From Empedobacter brevis NBRC 14943 = ATCC 43319 (lineage in GTDB: Bacteria > Bacteroidota > Bacteroidia > Flavobacteriales > Weeksellaceae), in contig NZ_KB908295.1 in NCBI RefSeq assembly GCF_000382425.1, positions 186,001-250,000 on the forward strand: a stretch of DNA of 64,000 nucleotides. The letters run 5' to 3'. Under the pieces are notes generated by a model. That model made no database searches and was not told the origin of the DNA. It saw only the letters and a program-made list of their open reading frames with translations. Below are positions 26,693-35,107 of this stretch, one piece after another. The position numbers and the translations under genes are program-made. The number at the start of each line of letters is the position of its first letter. Position 1 is the stretch's first letter.

Positions 26693-28393
26693 ATGGACAA
26701 TCCGATACCACACGACGACATTCAAAACATCTTTTTTGAGGGTGAAACACCAAAATTATGGTGGAAAAATTCTGAATCTGAACAAATTTTGAATAGAGGT
26801 TATTTGTTGAAAGGGGAAACAGTTGAGGGAGCAATAGACCGTATTACTGCTGCGGCAGCAAGACGTTTATACAAACCGGAACTACAAGAATCTTTCAAAG
26901 AAATGATTGAAAGAGGTTGGATGAGTTTATCATCTCCTATTTGGGCAAATATGGGAACAGAACGTGGTTTACCAATTTCTTGTTTCAATGTTCATATTCC
27001 TGATAGTATTGAAGGAATTACGCATAAATTAGGAGAGGTCATCATGCAAACAAAAATTGGAGGTGGTACTTCAGGGTATTTCGGTGGTTTACGTGAGCGT
27101 GGTGCAGCGATTACAGATAACGGAAAGAGTAGTGGAGCAGTATCATTTATGGAATTGTTCAATTCTGCGATGAATGTTGTTTCGCAAGGGTCTACTCGTC
27201 GTGGCGCTTTTGCAGCTTATTTGGATATTGACCATGATGATATTGAAGAATTTTTGAAAATTAAATCGATTGGAAACCCAATTCAGAATTTATTTTATGG
27301 GGTTTGTGTTCCGGATTATTGGATGCAGGAGATGATTGATGGAGATGCTGAAAAACGCCAAATTTGGGCTAAAGTTTTAGAGTCTCGTCAAGAAAAAGGA
27401 TTGCCGTATTTATTTTTTACAGATAATGTAAATAAAAATAAACCACAAGTTTACAAAGATTTAGGAATGTCTATTAATGCATCTAATCTTTGTTCGGAAA
27501 TTATGTTGCCTTCATCAGCAGACGAATCATTTATTTGTTGTTTATCTTCTATGAACTTAGAATTATATGACGAATGGAAAGATACAGAAGCTGTACGTTT
27601 AGCAATCTTTTTCTTGGATGCTGTTTTGCAAGAATTTATTGAAAAAACAGAAGGAAATTATTATTTAGCTTCGGCAAATCGTTTTGCAAAACGTCATCGT
27701 GCATTAGGTTTAGGAGTACTGGGATGGCATTCTTATTTACAGCGTAATATGATTCCTTTCGAAGGAATGGAGGCGAAATTACGTACAACAGAAATCTTTA
27801 AACATATTCAATCCAAAGCAGATAAAGCTTCAGAAGAATTGGCTCGTATCTATGGAGAACCAGAAGTATTAAAAGGTTATGGACGTCGTAATACGACAAC
27901 ATGTGCAATTGCGCCTACAACTTCTTCTTCTGCAATTTTAGGACAAACATCTCCGGGGATAGAACCATTTGCTTCCAACTATTATAAAGCAGGTTTGTCG
28001 AAAGGAAACTTTATGCGTAAAAACAAATATCTGACAAAATTATTGCAAGAAAAAGGTTTGGATAACGAAGATATTTGGCGTGAAATTATGCTAAATGGAG
28101 GTTCTGTTCAGCACATTGATCAACTGACAAAAGAGGAAAAAGATGTATTCAAAACGTTCAAAGAGATTTCTCAATTAGAAATTGTACAACAAGCTGCAAT
28201 TCGTCAAAAATATGTGGATCAATCACAATCATTAAACTTAAATATTCCACCGGATTTACCTGTGAAAGAAGTTAATCGCTTGATGATTGAAGCGTGGCAA
28301 TTAGGTGTGAAAACATTGTACTATCAACGTTCACAATCAGTATCAAAAGAACTAGTTGCAAACTTAGTTTCTTGTTCTTCTTGTGAGGCTTAA
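26693..28393 (+). CDS. nrdA: Ribonucleotide reductase class I, alpha subunit (R1), without ATP-cone
   Basis: Catalytic subunit of 566 residues, shorter than E. coli NrdA (761). Seen: active-site Cys in LPISCFNV, the catalytic loop NLCSEIMLPSS, a second Cys pair in FICCLSSMNL, and the C-terminal redox pair SCSSCEA. The N-terminus starts directly with the helical domain; there is no ATP-cone, so the overall on/off switch by dATP is missing or lies elsewhere. It is 79 bp after nrdB in one operon, closed by a clear terminator. Confidence 0.94.
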   Translation: MDNPIPHDDIQNIFFEGETPKLWWKNSESEQILNRGYLLKGETVEGAIDRITAAAARRLYKPELQESFKEMIERGWMSLSSPIWANMGTERGLPISCFNVHIPDSIEGITHKLGEVIMQTKIGGGTSGYFGGLRERGAAITDNGKSSGAVSFMELFNSAMNVVSQGSTRRGAFAAYLDIDHDDIEEFLKIKSIGNPIQNLFYGVCVPDYWMQEMIDGDAEKRQIWAKVLESRQEKGLPYLFFTDNVNKNKPQVYKDLGMSINASNLCSEIMLPSSADESFICCLSSMNLELYDEWKDTEAVRLAIFFLDAVLQEFIEKTEGNYYLASANRFAKRHRALGLGVLGWHSYLQRNMIPFEGMEAKLRTTEIFKHIQSKADKASEELARIYGEPEVLKGYGRRNTTTCAIAPTTSSSAILGQTSPGIEPFASNYYKAGLSKGNFMRKNKYLTKLLQEKGLDNEDIWREIMLNGGSVQHIDQLTKEEKDVFKTFKEISQLEIVQQAAIRQKYVDQSQSLNLNIPPDLPVKEVNRLMIEAWQLGVKTLYYQRSQSVSKELVANLVSCSSCEA

Positions 28394-28426
28394 TAGGAAA
28401 TGATATATTTATTTTATTACAAATAG

Positions 28427-28452
28427 AAAATCCGCTCTTTTGAGCGGATTTT
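28427..28452 (+). terminator. Terminator of nrdBA
   Basis: 11-bp stem AAAATCCGCTC / GAGCGGATTTT (28427-28437 with 28442-28452) and a following T-run. Confidence 0.9.
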
Positions 28453-28509
28453 TAGATTTTATGAATTTTCATACATTAAGTATTAAAAAATCCTAAATAA
28501 AAGAGAAGA

Positions 28510-29175
28510 CTATTTAATAGGATTATTAATTGTCAAACCTACCATCAATTGATCTGTATGCGATTTTTTCAGACTTTGTAGCATGTATCCTGCTTCTAAG
28601 CTAAATACAGGAGAAATCACATACCCCAGATTTAATCCCAAACGATTTCGGTCAAATGTTTGGTTTTTAACTGCCTGTAAGAACAATTCGTTATAAGCTT
28701 TCAAATACCATGTATTTTCAATCAATTTTGGATTGTTTAAAGGAACAGTCGTTGTCAATTGATAACGAAATCTAAATTGTGTATCATGTTCTAAAAACCG
28801 TTCTTCAAAACGGAAGCGTTGTGCAAAATTAAATTGTTCTATGGCATGTTTTGTATTGAATTGTTGATACAAACGGTGCTCGTGGCTATGAGCATAGTCA
28901 TCTGCTACGGAAGGTGTACGATTCTGAATATAAGCATAACCAACTAAGACATTATTGTTATTTTCGGTAAGATTGTACCCAATTCCACCACGAATTAAAA
29001 GTTGCTGTAGTTGATCTAAATTCTCATATGCGCGGTATTGTATATCAGATTGGAAACTAAAATCATTATCAATTTTTTGATTGATATTTAAAATTCCCCA
29101 AGTTCTAAAGTCACTTTCCTGAGCTTGAATACACATACTTCCTAAAACAATAATACCGGTTAAAACCTTCTTCAT
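28510..29175 (-). CDS. DUF2490 domain protein (outer-membrane beta-barrel-like)
   Basis: Protein of about 221 residues with a signal peptide (MKKVLTGIIVLGSMCIQAQ) and a DUF2490 domain: WGILNINQKIDNDFSFQSDI, many alternating hydrophobic strands, and Arg-rich turns (QRFRFEERFLEHDTQFRFRY). The family looks like a small outer-membrane barrel of unknown role. The frame opens at a TTG at 29184; ATG 29175 gives a clean signal peptide. Monocistronic. Confidence 0.82.
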   Translation of the reverse strand: MKKVLTGIIVLGSMCIQAQESDFRTWGILNINQKIDNDFSFQSDIQYRAYENLDQLQQLLIRGGIGYNLTENNNNVLVGYAYIQNRTPSVADDYAHSHEHRLYQQFNTKHAIEQFNFAQRFRFEERFLEHDTQFRFRYQLTTTVPLNNPKLIENTWYLKAYNELFLQAVKNQTFDRNRLGLNLGYVISPVFSLEAGYMLQSLKKSHTDQLMVGLTINNPIK

Positions 29176-29200
29176 TTCGTACAATTTTAACGAAAATAAA

Positions 29201-29229
29201 AAAAGACACGAAAATTAATCATGTCTTTT
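29201..29229 (-). terminator. Terminator of the LLM oxidoreductase gene
   Basis: 8-bp stem AAAAGACA / TGTCTTTT (29201-29208 with 29222-29229), followed on the minus strand by a T-run, 17 bp after the stop codon. Confidence 0.8.
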
Positions 29230-29246
29230 GTCAGGATATGAATATT

Positions 29247-30278
29247 TTATTTTGTGGCTTCTTTTACTTTTGGTAGAATATCTTTCCCAAAAATCTCGAT
29301 TGATCTCATCATATTCAAATGATCAGGAGCTCCAACATCCATGTGAGCAGAAAAACGAGTTAAACCAAACATTTCCTGGTATTTTAAAATACGGTCAATG
29401 GCCAATGATGCATCACCAACAATCAAATGTCCGTTTTCAGAACGCCCATAATCAAATTGAGGTTTAGTGTATTTTGGCCAACCTCTACTTGCTCCAATTC
29501 TATTCATTTGAGCACCATAAACAGGAAAATATTCTTCGGCAATTTTTTCATTATTATCTCCAAAAAATGAATGCATATGAACCCCGATTTGCATTTTATC
29601 AAGAGCGTGCCCGTTTTCAAGATACACTTGTTTGTATATATCAAATAGAAACTTAAAATCAGCCGGATTTCCTCCAATAATAGCAAAGATAATTGGTAGA
29701 CCTAATGTTGCAGCCCGAATGACAGATGATTTGGTTCCACCAACAGCAATCCAAATAGGAAGCTTTTCTTGAACAGGTTTGGGGTAAATATCTTGATTAA
29801 CCAATGGCATTCTAAAATTACCATGCCAATTCACAGTCTTATTTTCATTCAGTGTTAAAAGTAAACGAAGTTTTTCATCAAACAAGGCGTCATAATTATT
29901 TAAATCATAACCAAAAAGAGGAAACGATTCGATAAAAGAACCGCGACCGGCCATAATTTCAGCCCGTCCATTTGATAAATTATCGACAGAAGAAAAGTCT
30001 TGATACAATTTTACAGGATCAGCTGAGCTGATAACAGAAACGGCACTCCCAAGTTTGATTTTTTTGGTCACTGTAGACAATGCGGCCAAAATAATTTCGG
30101 GTGAAGAAACAGCATAATCAGACCGATGATGTTCCCCTATGCCAAAAAAATCTAATCCAATTTCATCCATTAATTTTACTTCCTCTATAATTTCAGTCAT
30201 ACGTTGTTGAGGAGTTTGCGTATAACCGGTTTTAGGATCAATATGTAGATCACCAAACATTCCTATCCCTAATTCCAT
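29247..30278 (-). CDS. LLM class flavin-dependent oxidoreductase
   Basis: Luciferase-like monooxygenase family protein of about 343 residues. Seen: ELGIGMFGDLHIDP at the N-terminus, EIGLDFFGIGEHH (about 42-54, typical of the family), AEIMAGRGSF (about 107-116) and the C-terminal FSAHMDVGAPDHLNMMRSIE. These enzymes use reduced flavin for oxidation; the substrate is not evident. The frame extends to a TTG at 30287; ATG 30278 is preferred. It lies between DUF2490 and miaE on the same strand, with terminators on both sides. Confidence 0.88.
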   Translation of the reverse strand: MELGIGMFGDLHIDPKTGYTQTPQQRMTEIIEEVKLMDEIGLDFFGIGEHHRSDYAVSSPEIILAALSTVTKKIKLGSAVSVISSADPVKLYQDFSSVDNLSNGRAEIMAGRGSFIESFPLFGYDLNNYDALFDEKLRLLLTLNENKTVNWHGNFRMPLVNQDIYPKPVQEKLPIWIAVGGTKSSVIRAATLGLPIIFAIIGGNPADFKFLFDIYKQVYLENGHALDKMQIGVHMHSFFGDNNEKIAEEYFPVYGAQMNRIGASRGWPKYTKPQFDYGRSENGHLIVGDASLAIDRILKYQEMFGLTRFSAHMDVGAPDHLNMMRSIEIFGKDILPKVKEATK

Positions 30279-30341
30279 ATTATTCAAGATTTACTCAAAT
30301 TTACGTATAGAATTTGAGTTATGAATTGATGTAGGATAGGA

Positions 30342-30390
30342 AAGAAAAAAGAGTTCATTCAAATTTAATTTGAATGAACTCTTTTTTCTT
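30342..30390 (-). terminator. Terminator of miaE with 23-bp perfect stem
   Basis: 23 paired bases (30342-30364 with 30368-30390) around a 3-nt apex, T-rich on the downstream (minus) side. It starts 16 bp past the miaE stop codon. Confidence 0.88.
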
Positions 30391-30406
30391 ATTTTTAAAC
30401 CGGCTT

Positions 30407-30988
30407 TTACCCGTGTATAGCTTCTTTGTTCCCGTAAGATTGAATCAATTTTCCTTCGAAATCCAACCATTCTTTCCAACGTTTATCGACATCCACATCA
30501 GTAGATAATTTACGTGCGAAATTCAAAAAAGTTGTATAATGATTGGCTTCCGAAACCATCAAATCATAATAGAATTTGGCTAATTCCTCATCTTTGATGT
30601 TTTGAGATAATGTTCTAAAACGTTCGCAACTTCTTGCTTCAATCATTGCTGCAAATAATAAACGATCAACAAAAGCCATATTACGAGAGCCATCTTTTTT
30701 GCAAAATTTCATCAATTGTCCTACATAATCATCTTTGCGTTCTCGCCCTAATTTATAACCACGACGTTCGATAATTTCTACAACCATTTTGAAATGTTGC
30801 ATTTCTTCAATTGCAATATCAGACATCTCTTGGATAAATTCGTCATGTTCAGAATTATACGCAATCATTGTTATCGCATTTGTTGCCGCTTTTTGCTCAC
30901 ACCATGCATGATCCGTTAAAATTTCTTCTAAATTTCTTTCCGCAATATCAGCCCAACGCGGGTCTGTTAAAAGTTTTAATCCAAGCAT
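30407..30988 (-). CDS. miaE: tRNA-(ms2io6A)-hydroxylase MiaE
   Basis: Ferritin-like diiron protein of 193 residues. Seen: LTDPRWADIAERNLEEILTDHAWCEQKAA, then the metal-ligand motifs IEEMQHFKMV (ExxH) and EARSCERFR, and SEANHYTTFL (ExxH). It hydroxylates the ms2i6A modification at position 37 of tRNAs. Length and motifs are normal. Start ATG at 30988; the next upstream gene is the 31058-31459 protein, 69 bp away. Confidence 0.9.
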   Translation of the reverse strand: MLGLKLLTDPRWADIAERNLEEILTDHAWCEQKAATNAITMIAYNSEHDEFIQEMSDIAIEEMQHFKMVVEIIERRGYKLGRERKDDYVGQLMKFCKKDGSRNMAFVDRLLFAAMIEARSCERFRTLSQNIKDEELAKFYYDLMVSEANHYTTFLNFARKLSTDVDVDKRWKEWLDFEGKLIQSYGNKEAIHG

Positions 30989-31057
30989 TTTCGAAAAATA
31001 TAAAAAACCAAATTTACGAAATTATATTGTTTAAAACAGAATGTCTAAGATTGTCTA

Positions 31058-31459
31058 TTAAATGATTTTTTTCTCAATCATTTCGGTCATTACATCAGAA
31101 GCATGTTTAAAAGTAGGTGCTTGTTCAGTTAAACTTCCTGCATTCTTTTTATTCACCTTAAATATTAAATCCTTTTCAGTCGTAAATAATAATGCATTTG
31201 TAAATGGATTTTTGATGTATGAACTCAAAATCAAAAATGTTTGATCAATTCCATGAAATTGCTCTACTTCTTCAGTTTTGTATCGAAAAGTAAAGGCAAA
31301 ATTATATGTATTATCCTCTAAAAGATGTAACCGAACAAAAATATTTTTGAGATCAGTATCTCCAATAGTTTTGGCCATCGTAAGTTTTGCAAAAGTTCCT
31401 TCTTTGATACTTGATTTTACGTGCTCGTAAAATTCTTCAAAAATAGATTGATAAGACAT
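31058..31459 (-). CDS. Conserved-looking protein of unknown function
   Basis: Protein of 133 residues, not recognised. Seen: an N-terminal helix (MSYQSIFEEFYEHVKSSIKE), a beta-rich middle (FVRLHLLEDNTYNFAFTFRY) and a C-terminal Lys-rich helix. No signal peptide or membrane helix. Codon use is like the neighbours. It is upstream of miaE on the same strand and may be co-transcribed. No function is asserted. Confidence 0.65.
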   Translation of the reverse strand: MSYQSIFEEFYEHVKSSIKEGTFAKLTMAKTIGDTDLKNIFVRLHLLEDNTYNFAFTFRYKTEEVEQFHGIDQTFLILSSYIKNPFTNALLFTTEKDLIFKVNKKNAGSLTEQAPTFKHASDVMTEMIEKKII

Positions 31460-31559
31460 TTTATATAATTTTGGACTGCAAATTTACATTAAAATAAAGC
31501 AAATGATAAGTAAAATAATTATTATGCTAATTAAGGTGCAGAAAGCTTAATTTTGTTGC

Positions 31560-32801
31560 ATGAAAAAACTTTTAATCATAGGCCAGGTTTGGCCAGAACC
31601 AACTTCTTCTGCGGCAGGAACGCGAATGATTCAGTTAATTGATTGTTTTAGAAGGGCAGAATTTGAAATTACATTTGCCTGTGCAGCATCAAAATCTGAT
31701 TTTAGTTTTGAGTTGACTTCGAAAGGAGTAAACGAAGTTGAGATTCAATTAAATGATGAAAGTTTTAATGGTTTTGTGAGAGAGTTGAATCCTAAAGTTG
31801 TTGTTTTTGATCGTTTTATGATTGAGGAGCAATATGGCTGGCGGGTTTCGAAAGAATGTCCAGATGCACTTAAAATTTTGGATACAGAAGATTTGCATTT
31901 TCTTCGAAATGCACGACAAGAAGCAACTAAAAAAGGGATAGATTTTTCGGATAAGTTGTTATTTTCGGATTTGGCAAAACGTGAAATAGCATCAATTTTA
32001 CGCTGTGATTTATCCTTAATAATTTCGAAAAAGGAAATTGAAATACTTCAAAACCAATTTAAAATTGATGAAAAAATCGTGTATTATTTACCTTTTTTAG
32101 AGGATGAAATTACTGAAGAAAAAACGAATTCTTGGAAAAAATTCGATGAAAGAGAACATTTTATGTTTATTGGAAATTTTATTCATGAACCTAATTTTAA
32201 TTGTGTTCAAATCTTAAAAAAAGATATTTGGCCTGTTTTAAGAAAAAAACTCCCGAAAGCGGAATTGCATATTTACGGAGCATATCCAACGCAAAAGGTT
32301 TTACAATTGAATAATGCAACAGAACGTTTTTTTGTAAAAGGTCGCGCGGAAAATGCACAAGAAACCATGTCGAATTATAAGGTATTATTAGCTCCAATTA
32401 AATTTGGAGCCGGTGTAAAAGGAAAATTTGTAGACGCGATGCAAACCGGAACACCGTCGATTACTACAAGTGTTGGAGCAGAAGCGATGAAAGATAATTT
32501 TGATTGGAATGGTTTTGTAGAAGATGATTTTGAAGCGTTTGTAGAGAAAGCTGTTTTGCTTTACAATAATGAGAAGGAGTGGCAAATTGCACAAAAAAAC
32601 GGAATCAAAATTCTGAATAAAAACTATGATAAAACTAAGTTTGAGGCTGAGTTTTTGGAGAAAATTAAATATGTTGAAGACAATTTAATTCAACATCGAA
32701 ATCAAAATTTTATTGGGCAAGTTTTACAACATCATTTCAATCAAAGCACAAAATACATGTCTCTTTGGATTGAGCAAAAAAATAAAAACCTTCCGAATTA
32801 G
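31560..32801 (+). CDS. Glycosyltransferase, GT-B fold (group 1-like)
   Basis: Protein of 413 residues with two Rossmann-like halves: an N-terminal part with IIGQVWPEPTSSAAGTRM and a C-terminal GT4-like part with FIGNFIHEPNF, IYGAYP, KVLLAPIKFGAGVKGKFVDA and PSITTSVGAEAM. These motifs bind nucleotide sugar. It is a single gene and not part of a visible polysaccharide cluster; the acceptor is unknown. A -7-like TAATTTTG (31548-31555) ends only 4 nt before the ATG, suggesting a leaderless transcript. Confidence 0.85.
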   Translation: MKKLLIIGQVWPEPTSSAAGTRMIQLIDCFRRAEFEITFACAASKSDFSFELTSKGVNEVEIQLNDESFNGFVRELNPKVVVFDRFMIEEQYGWRVSKECPDALKILDTEDLHFLRNARQEATKKGIDFSDKLLFSDLAKREIASILRCDLSLIISKKEIEILQNQFKIDEKIVYYLPFLEDEITEEKTNSWKKFDEREHFMFIGNFIHEPNFNCVQILKKDIWPVLRKKLPKAELHIYGAYPTQKVLQLNNATERFFVKGRAENAQETMSNYKVLLAPIKFGAGVKGKFVDAMQTGTPSITTSVGAEAMKDNFDWNGFVEDDFEAFVEKAVLLYNNEKEWQIAQKNGIKILNKNYDKTKFEAEFLEKIKYVEDNLIQHRNQNFIGQVLQHHFNQSTKYMSLWIEQKNKNLPN

Positions 32802-32811
32802 GAAGGTTTTT
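32784..32811 (+). terminator. Terminator of the glycosyltransferase gene
   Basis: 11-bp stem AAAAACCTTCC / GGAAGGTTTTT (32784-32794 with 32801-32811) overlapping the stop codon, then a T-rich run. It is the last clearly chromosomal feature before the island. Confidence 0.9.
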
Positions 32812-32880
32812 TATTTTAAAGTTTTCAGGAAAAAGCTGTATCGGTTGAATACTAAGCTTTTATAAAGATTGTCAAAAAAG

Positions 32881-32943
32881 TCAGGTAACGATTTGGTAAC
32901 GGTGCTTATTGCTTTGCTTTTCAATACGTTTCCATTCGCTCAT
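32881..32943 (-). CDS. Possible 20-residue ORF at the left end of the island
   Basis: ATG at 32943 opens a 20-codon frame (MSEWKRIEKQSNKHRYQIVT) that ends in TGA at 32881. A -7-like TATATTTG on the minus strand (32953-32946) is only 2 nt from the ATG. It could be the truncated N-terminus of a gene cut by the insertion or chance. Low confidence. Confidence 0.2.
   Translation of the reverse strand: MSEWKRIEKQSNKHRYQIVT
32885..32900 (+). repeat. Candidate left integrase arm-type site
   Basis: Two GTAAC words 11 bp apart (GTAACGATTTGGTAAC). The same arrangement and orientation occurs at the right end (46959-46974), with 12 of 16 bases identical. Confidence 0.35.
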
Positions 32944-33070
32944 AGCAAATATACAAAAAAATATTTCTGTAAATCACAGCAAGATTTTAATGCGACGAGT
33001 ATTGCTTTGCATATAGGGAGATAGAGAAAAAGGGTTAAACTCCTTTTCGCATAGTGAACACAGCAAAACC

Positions 33071-33892
33071 CTATCTCTCATCCTGCTCATCCATTTTCCT
33101 AATTAATGTATCACGTAAGCTGTCAAGGAATTTCGTTCGGTTTATTTTCCTGCTTTTAAGTTCTAAGTAGGTATGGTAGAAATCCCCCAAATCAATATTA
33201 AACGTATCTTCAAATGTTTTGGCTATGACTTTGATGTCCGCATTTCCATTACTAAAAACACCTTGTGAATATAACCCATATATAAGTTCTATCAATGCTG
33301 TTTTACTTGCTGTCCAGTTCAGCGAAGCATCCAAACTCTTTTTAAGGTTGAAATTATTCAGCCTATCCTCCAAATAAACTTGTATCAGGTCATTGGCAAT
33401 TATCTTGGCTACCTTATAATCGTGCGAAGTAGAAAAGCGGTGGTCTGCCTCAAAGTAGAACGTGTCTAACCATAGTCTTATATCGTGTTTTTCCCTCAAA
33501 AAAAATTTCTCGTCCACAAAAGAATTATTGCTGCGGTAATACTTGTAAAAATCGAAGTTATTTTCAAAGAACCTTTTTAGCTTTTTCAGTTCTTTGGTAA
33601 AATATTTCTTTATGCGCTTGTTCCCATAGGGTCTTCTTGTTTCGATTTTATAAATAGCGTTATAGTAAATGAGCTTTGAAACAATAACAGGTTTCTGATA
33701 CTTGAAAAAATGGATTTCTTCCTGTTCATTTTGAAATCCTTTTTTCATCACATATTTTTTCAATTCAGAAATATCTTTCACAATAATTTCTATAATCTTT
33801 TCACAGGCAATCAAAAAATTGTTTTCCTCCGTGAGTAATTCATTTATTTTGATTTCTAAATCATCAATCGTTTTGCTATAATATTCTGTCAT
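33071..33892 (-). CDS. RteC-like excision/transfer regulator
   Basis: Protein of 273 residues matching the RteC family. Seen: a helical, Lys-rich N-terminal part and the C-terminal motif LNWTASKTALIELIYGLYSQ (about 208-227), then NADIKVIAKTFEDTF, typical of RteC. In CTnDOT, RteC activates the excision operon in response to tetracycline through RteA/RteB; no RteA/RteB is present here, so it may act on another element or be a relic. It lies at the left end of the island. The stop is followed by an inverted repeat (GAGATAG/CTATCTC). Confidence 0.85.
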   Translation of the reverse strand: MTEYYSKTIDDLEIKINELLTEENNFLIACEKIIEIIVKDISELKKYVMKKGFQNEQEEIHFFKYQKPVIVSKLIYYNAIYKIETRRPYGNKRIKKYFTKELKKLKRFFENNFDFYKYYRSNNSFVDEKFFLREKHDIRLWLDTFYFEADHRFSTSHDYKVAKIIANDLIQVYLEDRLNNFNLKKSLDASLNWTASKTALIELIYGLYSQGVFSNGNADIKVIAKTFEDTFNIDLGDFYHTYLELKSRKINRTKFLDSLRDTLIRKMDEQDER

Positions 33893-34044
33893 TAAATATT
33901 CGTTAAGATAATTATTTACAAATACCTAAAGGCTCCGTCTTTACATTTGGAGCTCTTTAAAAAGCAGGATTTTAATTGTTCTTTAAAACTTGATAAGCAC
34001 AATTCCGAATGTTGTTAAACCTGTTAAAAAAATATTCTATAAAA

Positions 34045-34073
34045 AAGGCTGACCAAATGAATGATGCAGCCTT
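34045..34073 (-). terminator. Terminator of the DJ-1/esterase operon
   Basis: Stem AAGGCTG / CAGCCTT (34045-34051 with 34067-34073), then six T on the minus strand, 24 bp after the esterase stop codon. Confidence 0.75.
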
Positions 34074-34097
34074 ATATTTTCAAAAAACTCTAATTTC

Positions 34098-35078
34098 TTA
34101 TTGAAACAATGCTTTCTTTAAAGCCAAAGCACCCTGCTGTGAAGAAAACTTAACGGATTCAATATGGTCAAGTGGATTTAATAAGCCATAATCGTGGATA
34201 AAACCGTTGTAGGTTTCAATCGTGGTGGGAACTCCCGCTTCGTCTAATTTACGGGCATAAGCCAGACCTTCATCATATAAAATGTCATTTTCTGCCAATT
34301 GCACCAATGCCGGAGGAAGCCCTTTCAGTTTTTCTGCCGGAGCGTTGAATGGCGTTGCATAGTATTCTTTTCTCTTTTCCGTATCGGGTAAATAGTTATC
34401 CCACATCCATTTCATTAATGGGGCTGTTAAAAATCTACCTTCTGCATATTTGTGCCAAGAACCACGGCTGAAATCGGCATCAGTTACAGGCCATAAAAGC
34501 AACTGGAAGTTTATTTTTGGTCCACCTTTATCTTTCGCCATCAAACAAAGTACTGCGGTCATATTTCCGCCTACGCTGTTTCCTGCTGCCGCTAAGTTTT
34601 TGCCGTCAACTCCAATTTCAGCACCATTTTCAGCTACCCATTTTGTAGCGGCATAAATCTGATTGATAGCTACCGGGTATTGTGCTTCAGGTGATGGCGT
34701 ATAATCTGTAAAAACAGCAGCAGCTCCACTATTTACTACCAAATCCCTAACCAGTCTTCTGTGTGTTGGATAATCGCCTAATATCCATCCGCCACCGTGG
34801 GTAAACATAAAGACCGGGAGGTTTTCCGAAGCGGCATTTGCAGGTTTTACGATGTGGATATTTACCGTAATGCCATCCTGTGTAATTTCTCTTTCGTCTT
34901 CAGTGATGCCGGAATAATCTACTTCTACAGACTTTTGTGCATCGACCAACACTTGTCTTGCTTCCTGCGGAGGCAATGTTTCCAATGGTGGGTTTCCACT
35001 ATTATTCAACTCTTTTAAAAACTCTCTGATACCAGAAAGAATTTGCGGGTCATTTTCCGCTTTGATGTTCTGTGCCAT
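34098..35078 (-). CDS. Alpha/beta hydrolase (HSL-type esterase)
   Basis: Protein of 326 residues of the hormone-sensitive-lipase group. Seen: oxyanion-hole motif FTHGGGWILGD (about 92-102), nucleophile elbow AGNSVGGNM (about 164-172, G-x-S-x-G-G), catalytic-Asp loop ENDILYDEGLAYA and catalytic-His FIHDYG. No signal peptide. It hydrolyses short acyl esters, or possibly lactones or formyl adducts; the substrate is unknown. It follows the DJ-1 gene at 35108 by 29 bp and is the last gene of the operator-A operon. Confidence 0.9.
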   Translation of the reverse strand: MAQNIKAENDPQILSGIREFLKELNNSGNPPLETLPPQEARQVLVDAQKSVEVDYSGITEDEREITQDGITVNIHIVKPANAASENLPVFMFTHGGGWILGDYPTHRRLVRDLVVNSGAAAVFTDYTPSPEAQYPVAINQIYAATKWVAENGAEIGVDGKNLAAAGNSVGGNMTAVLCLMAKDKGGPKINFQLLLWPVTDADFSRGSWHKYAEGRFLTAPLMKWMWDNYLPDTEKRKEYYATPFNAPAEKLKGLPPALVQLAENDILYDEGLAYARKLDEAGVPTTIETYNGFIHDYGLLNPLDHIESVKFSSQQGALALKKALFQ

Positions 35079-35107
35079 AACTGATTTTTTAAAATTAATA
35101 ATTGCTC

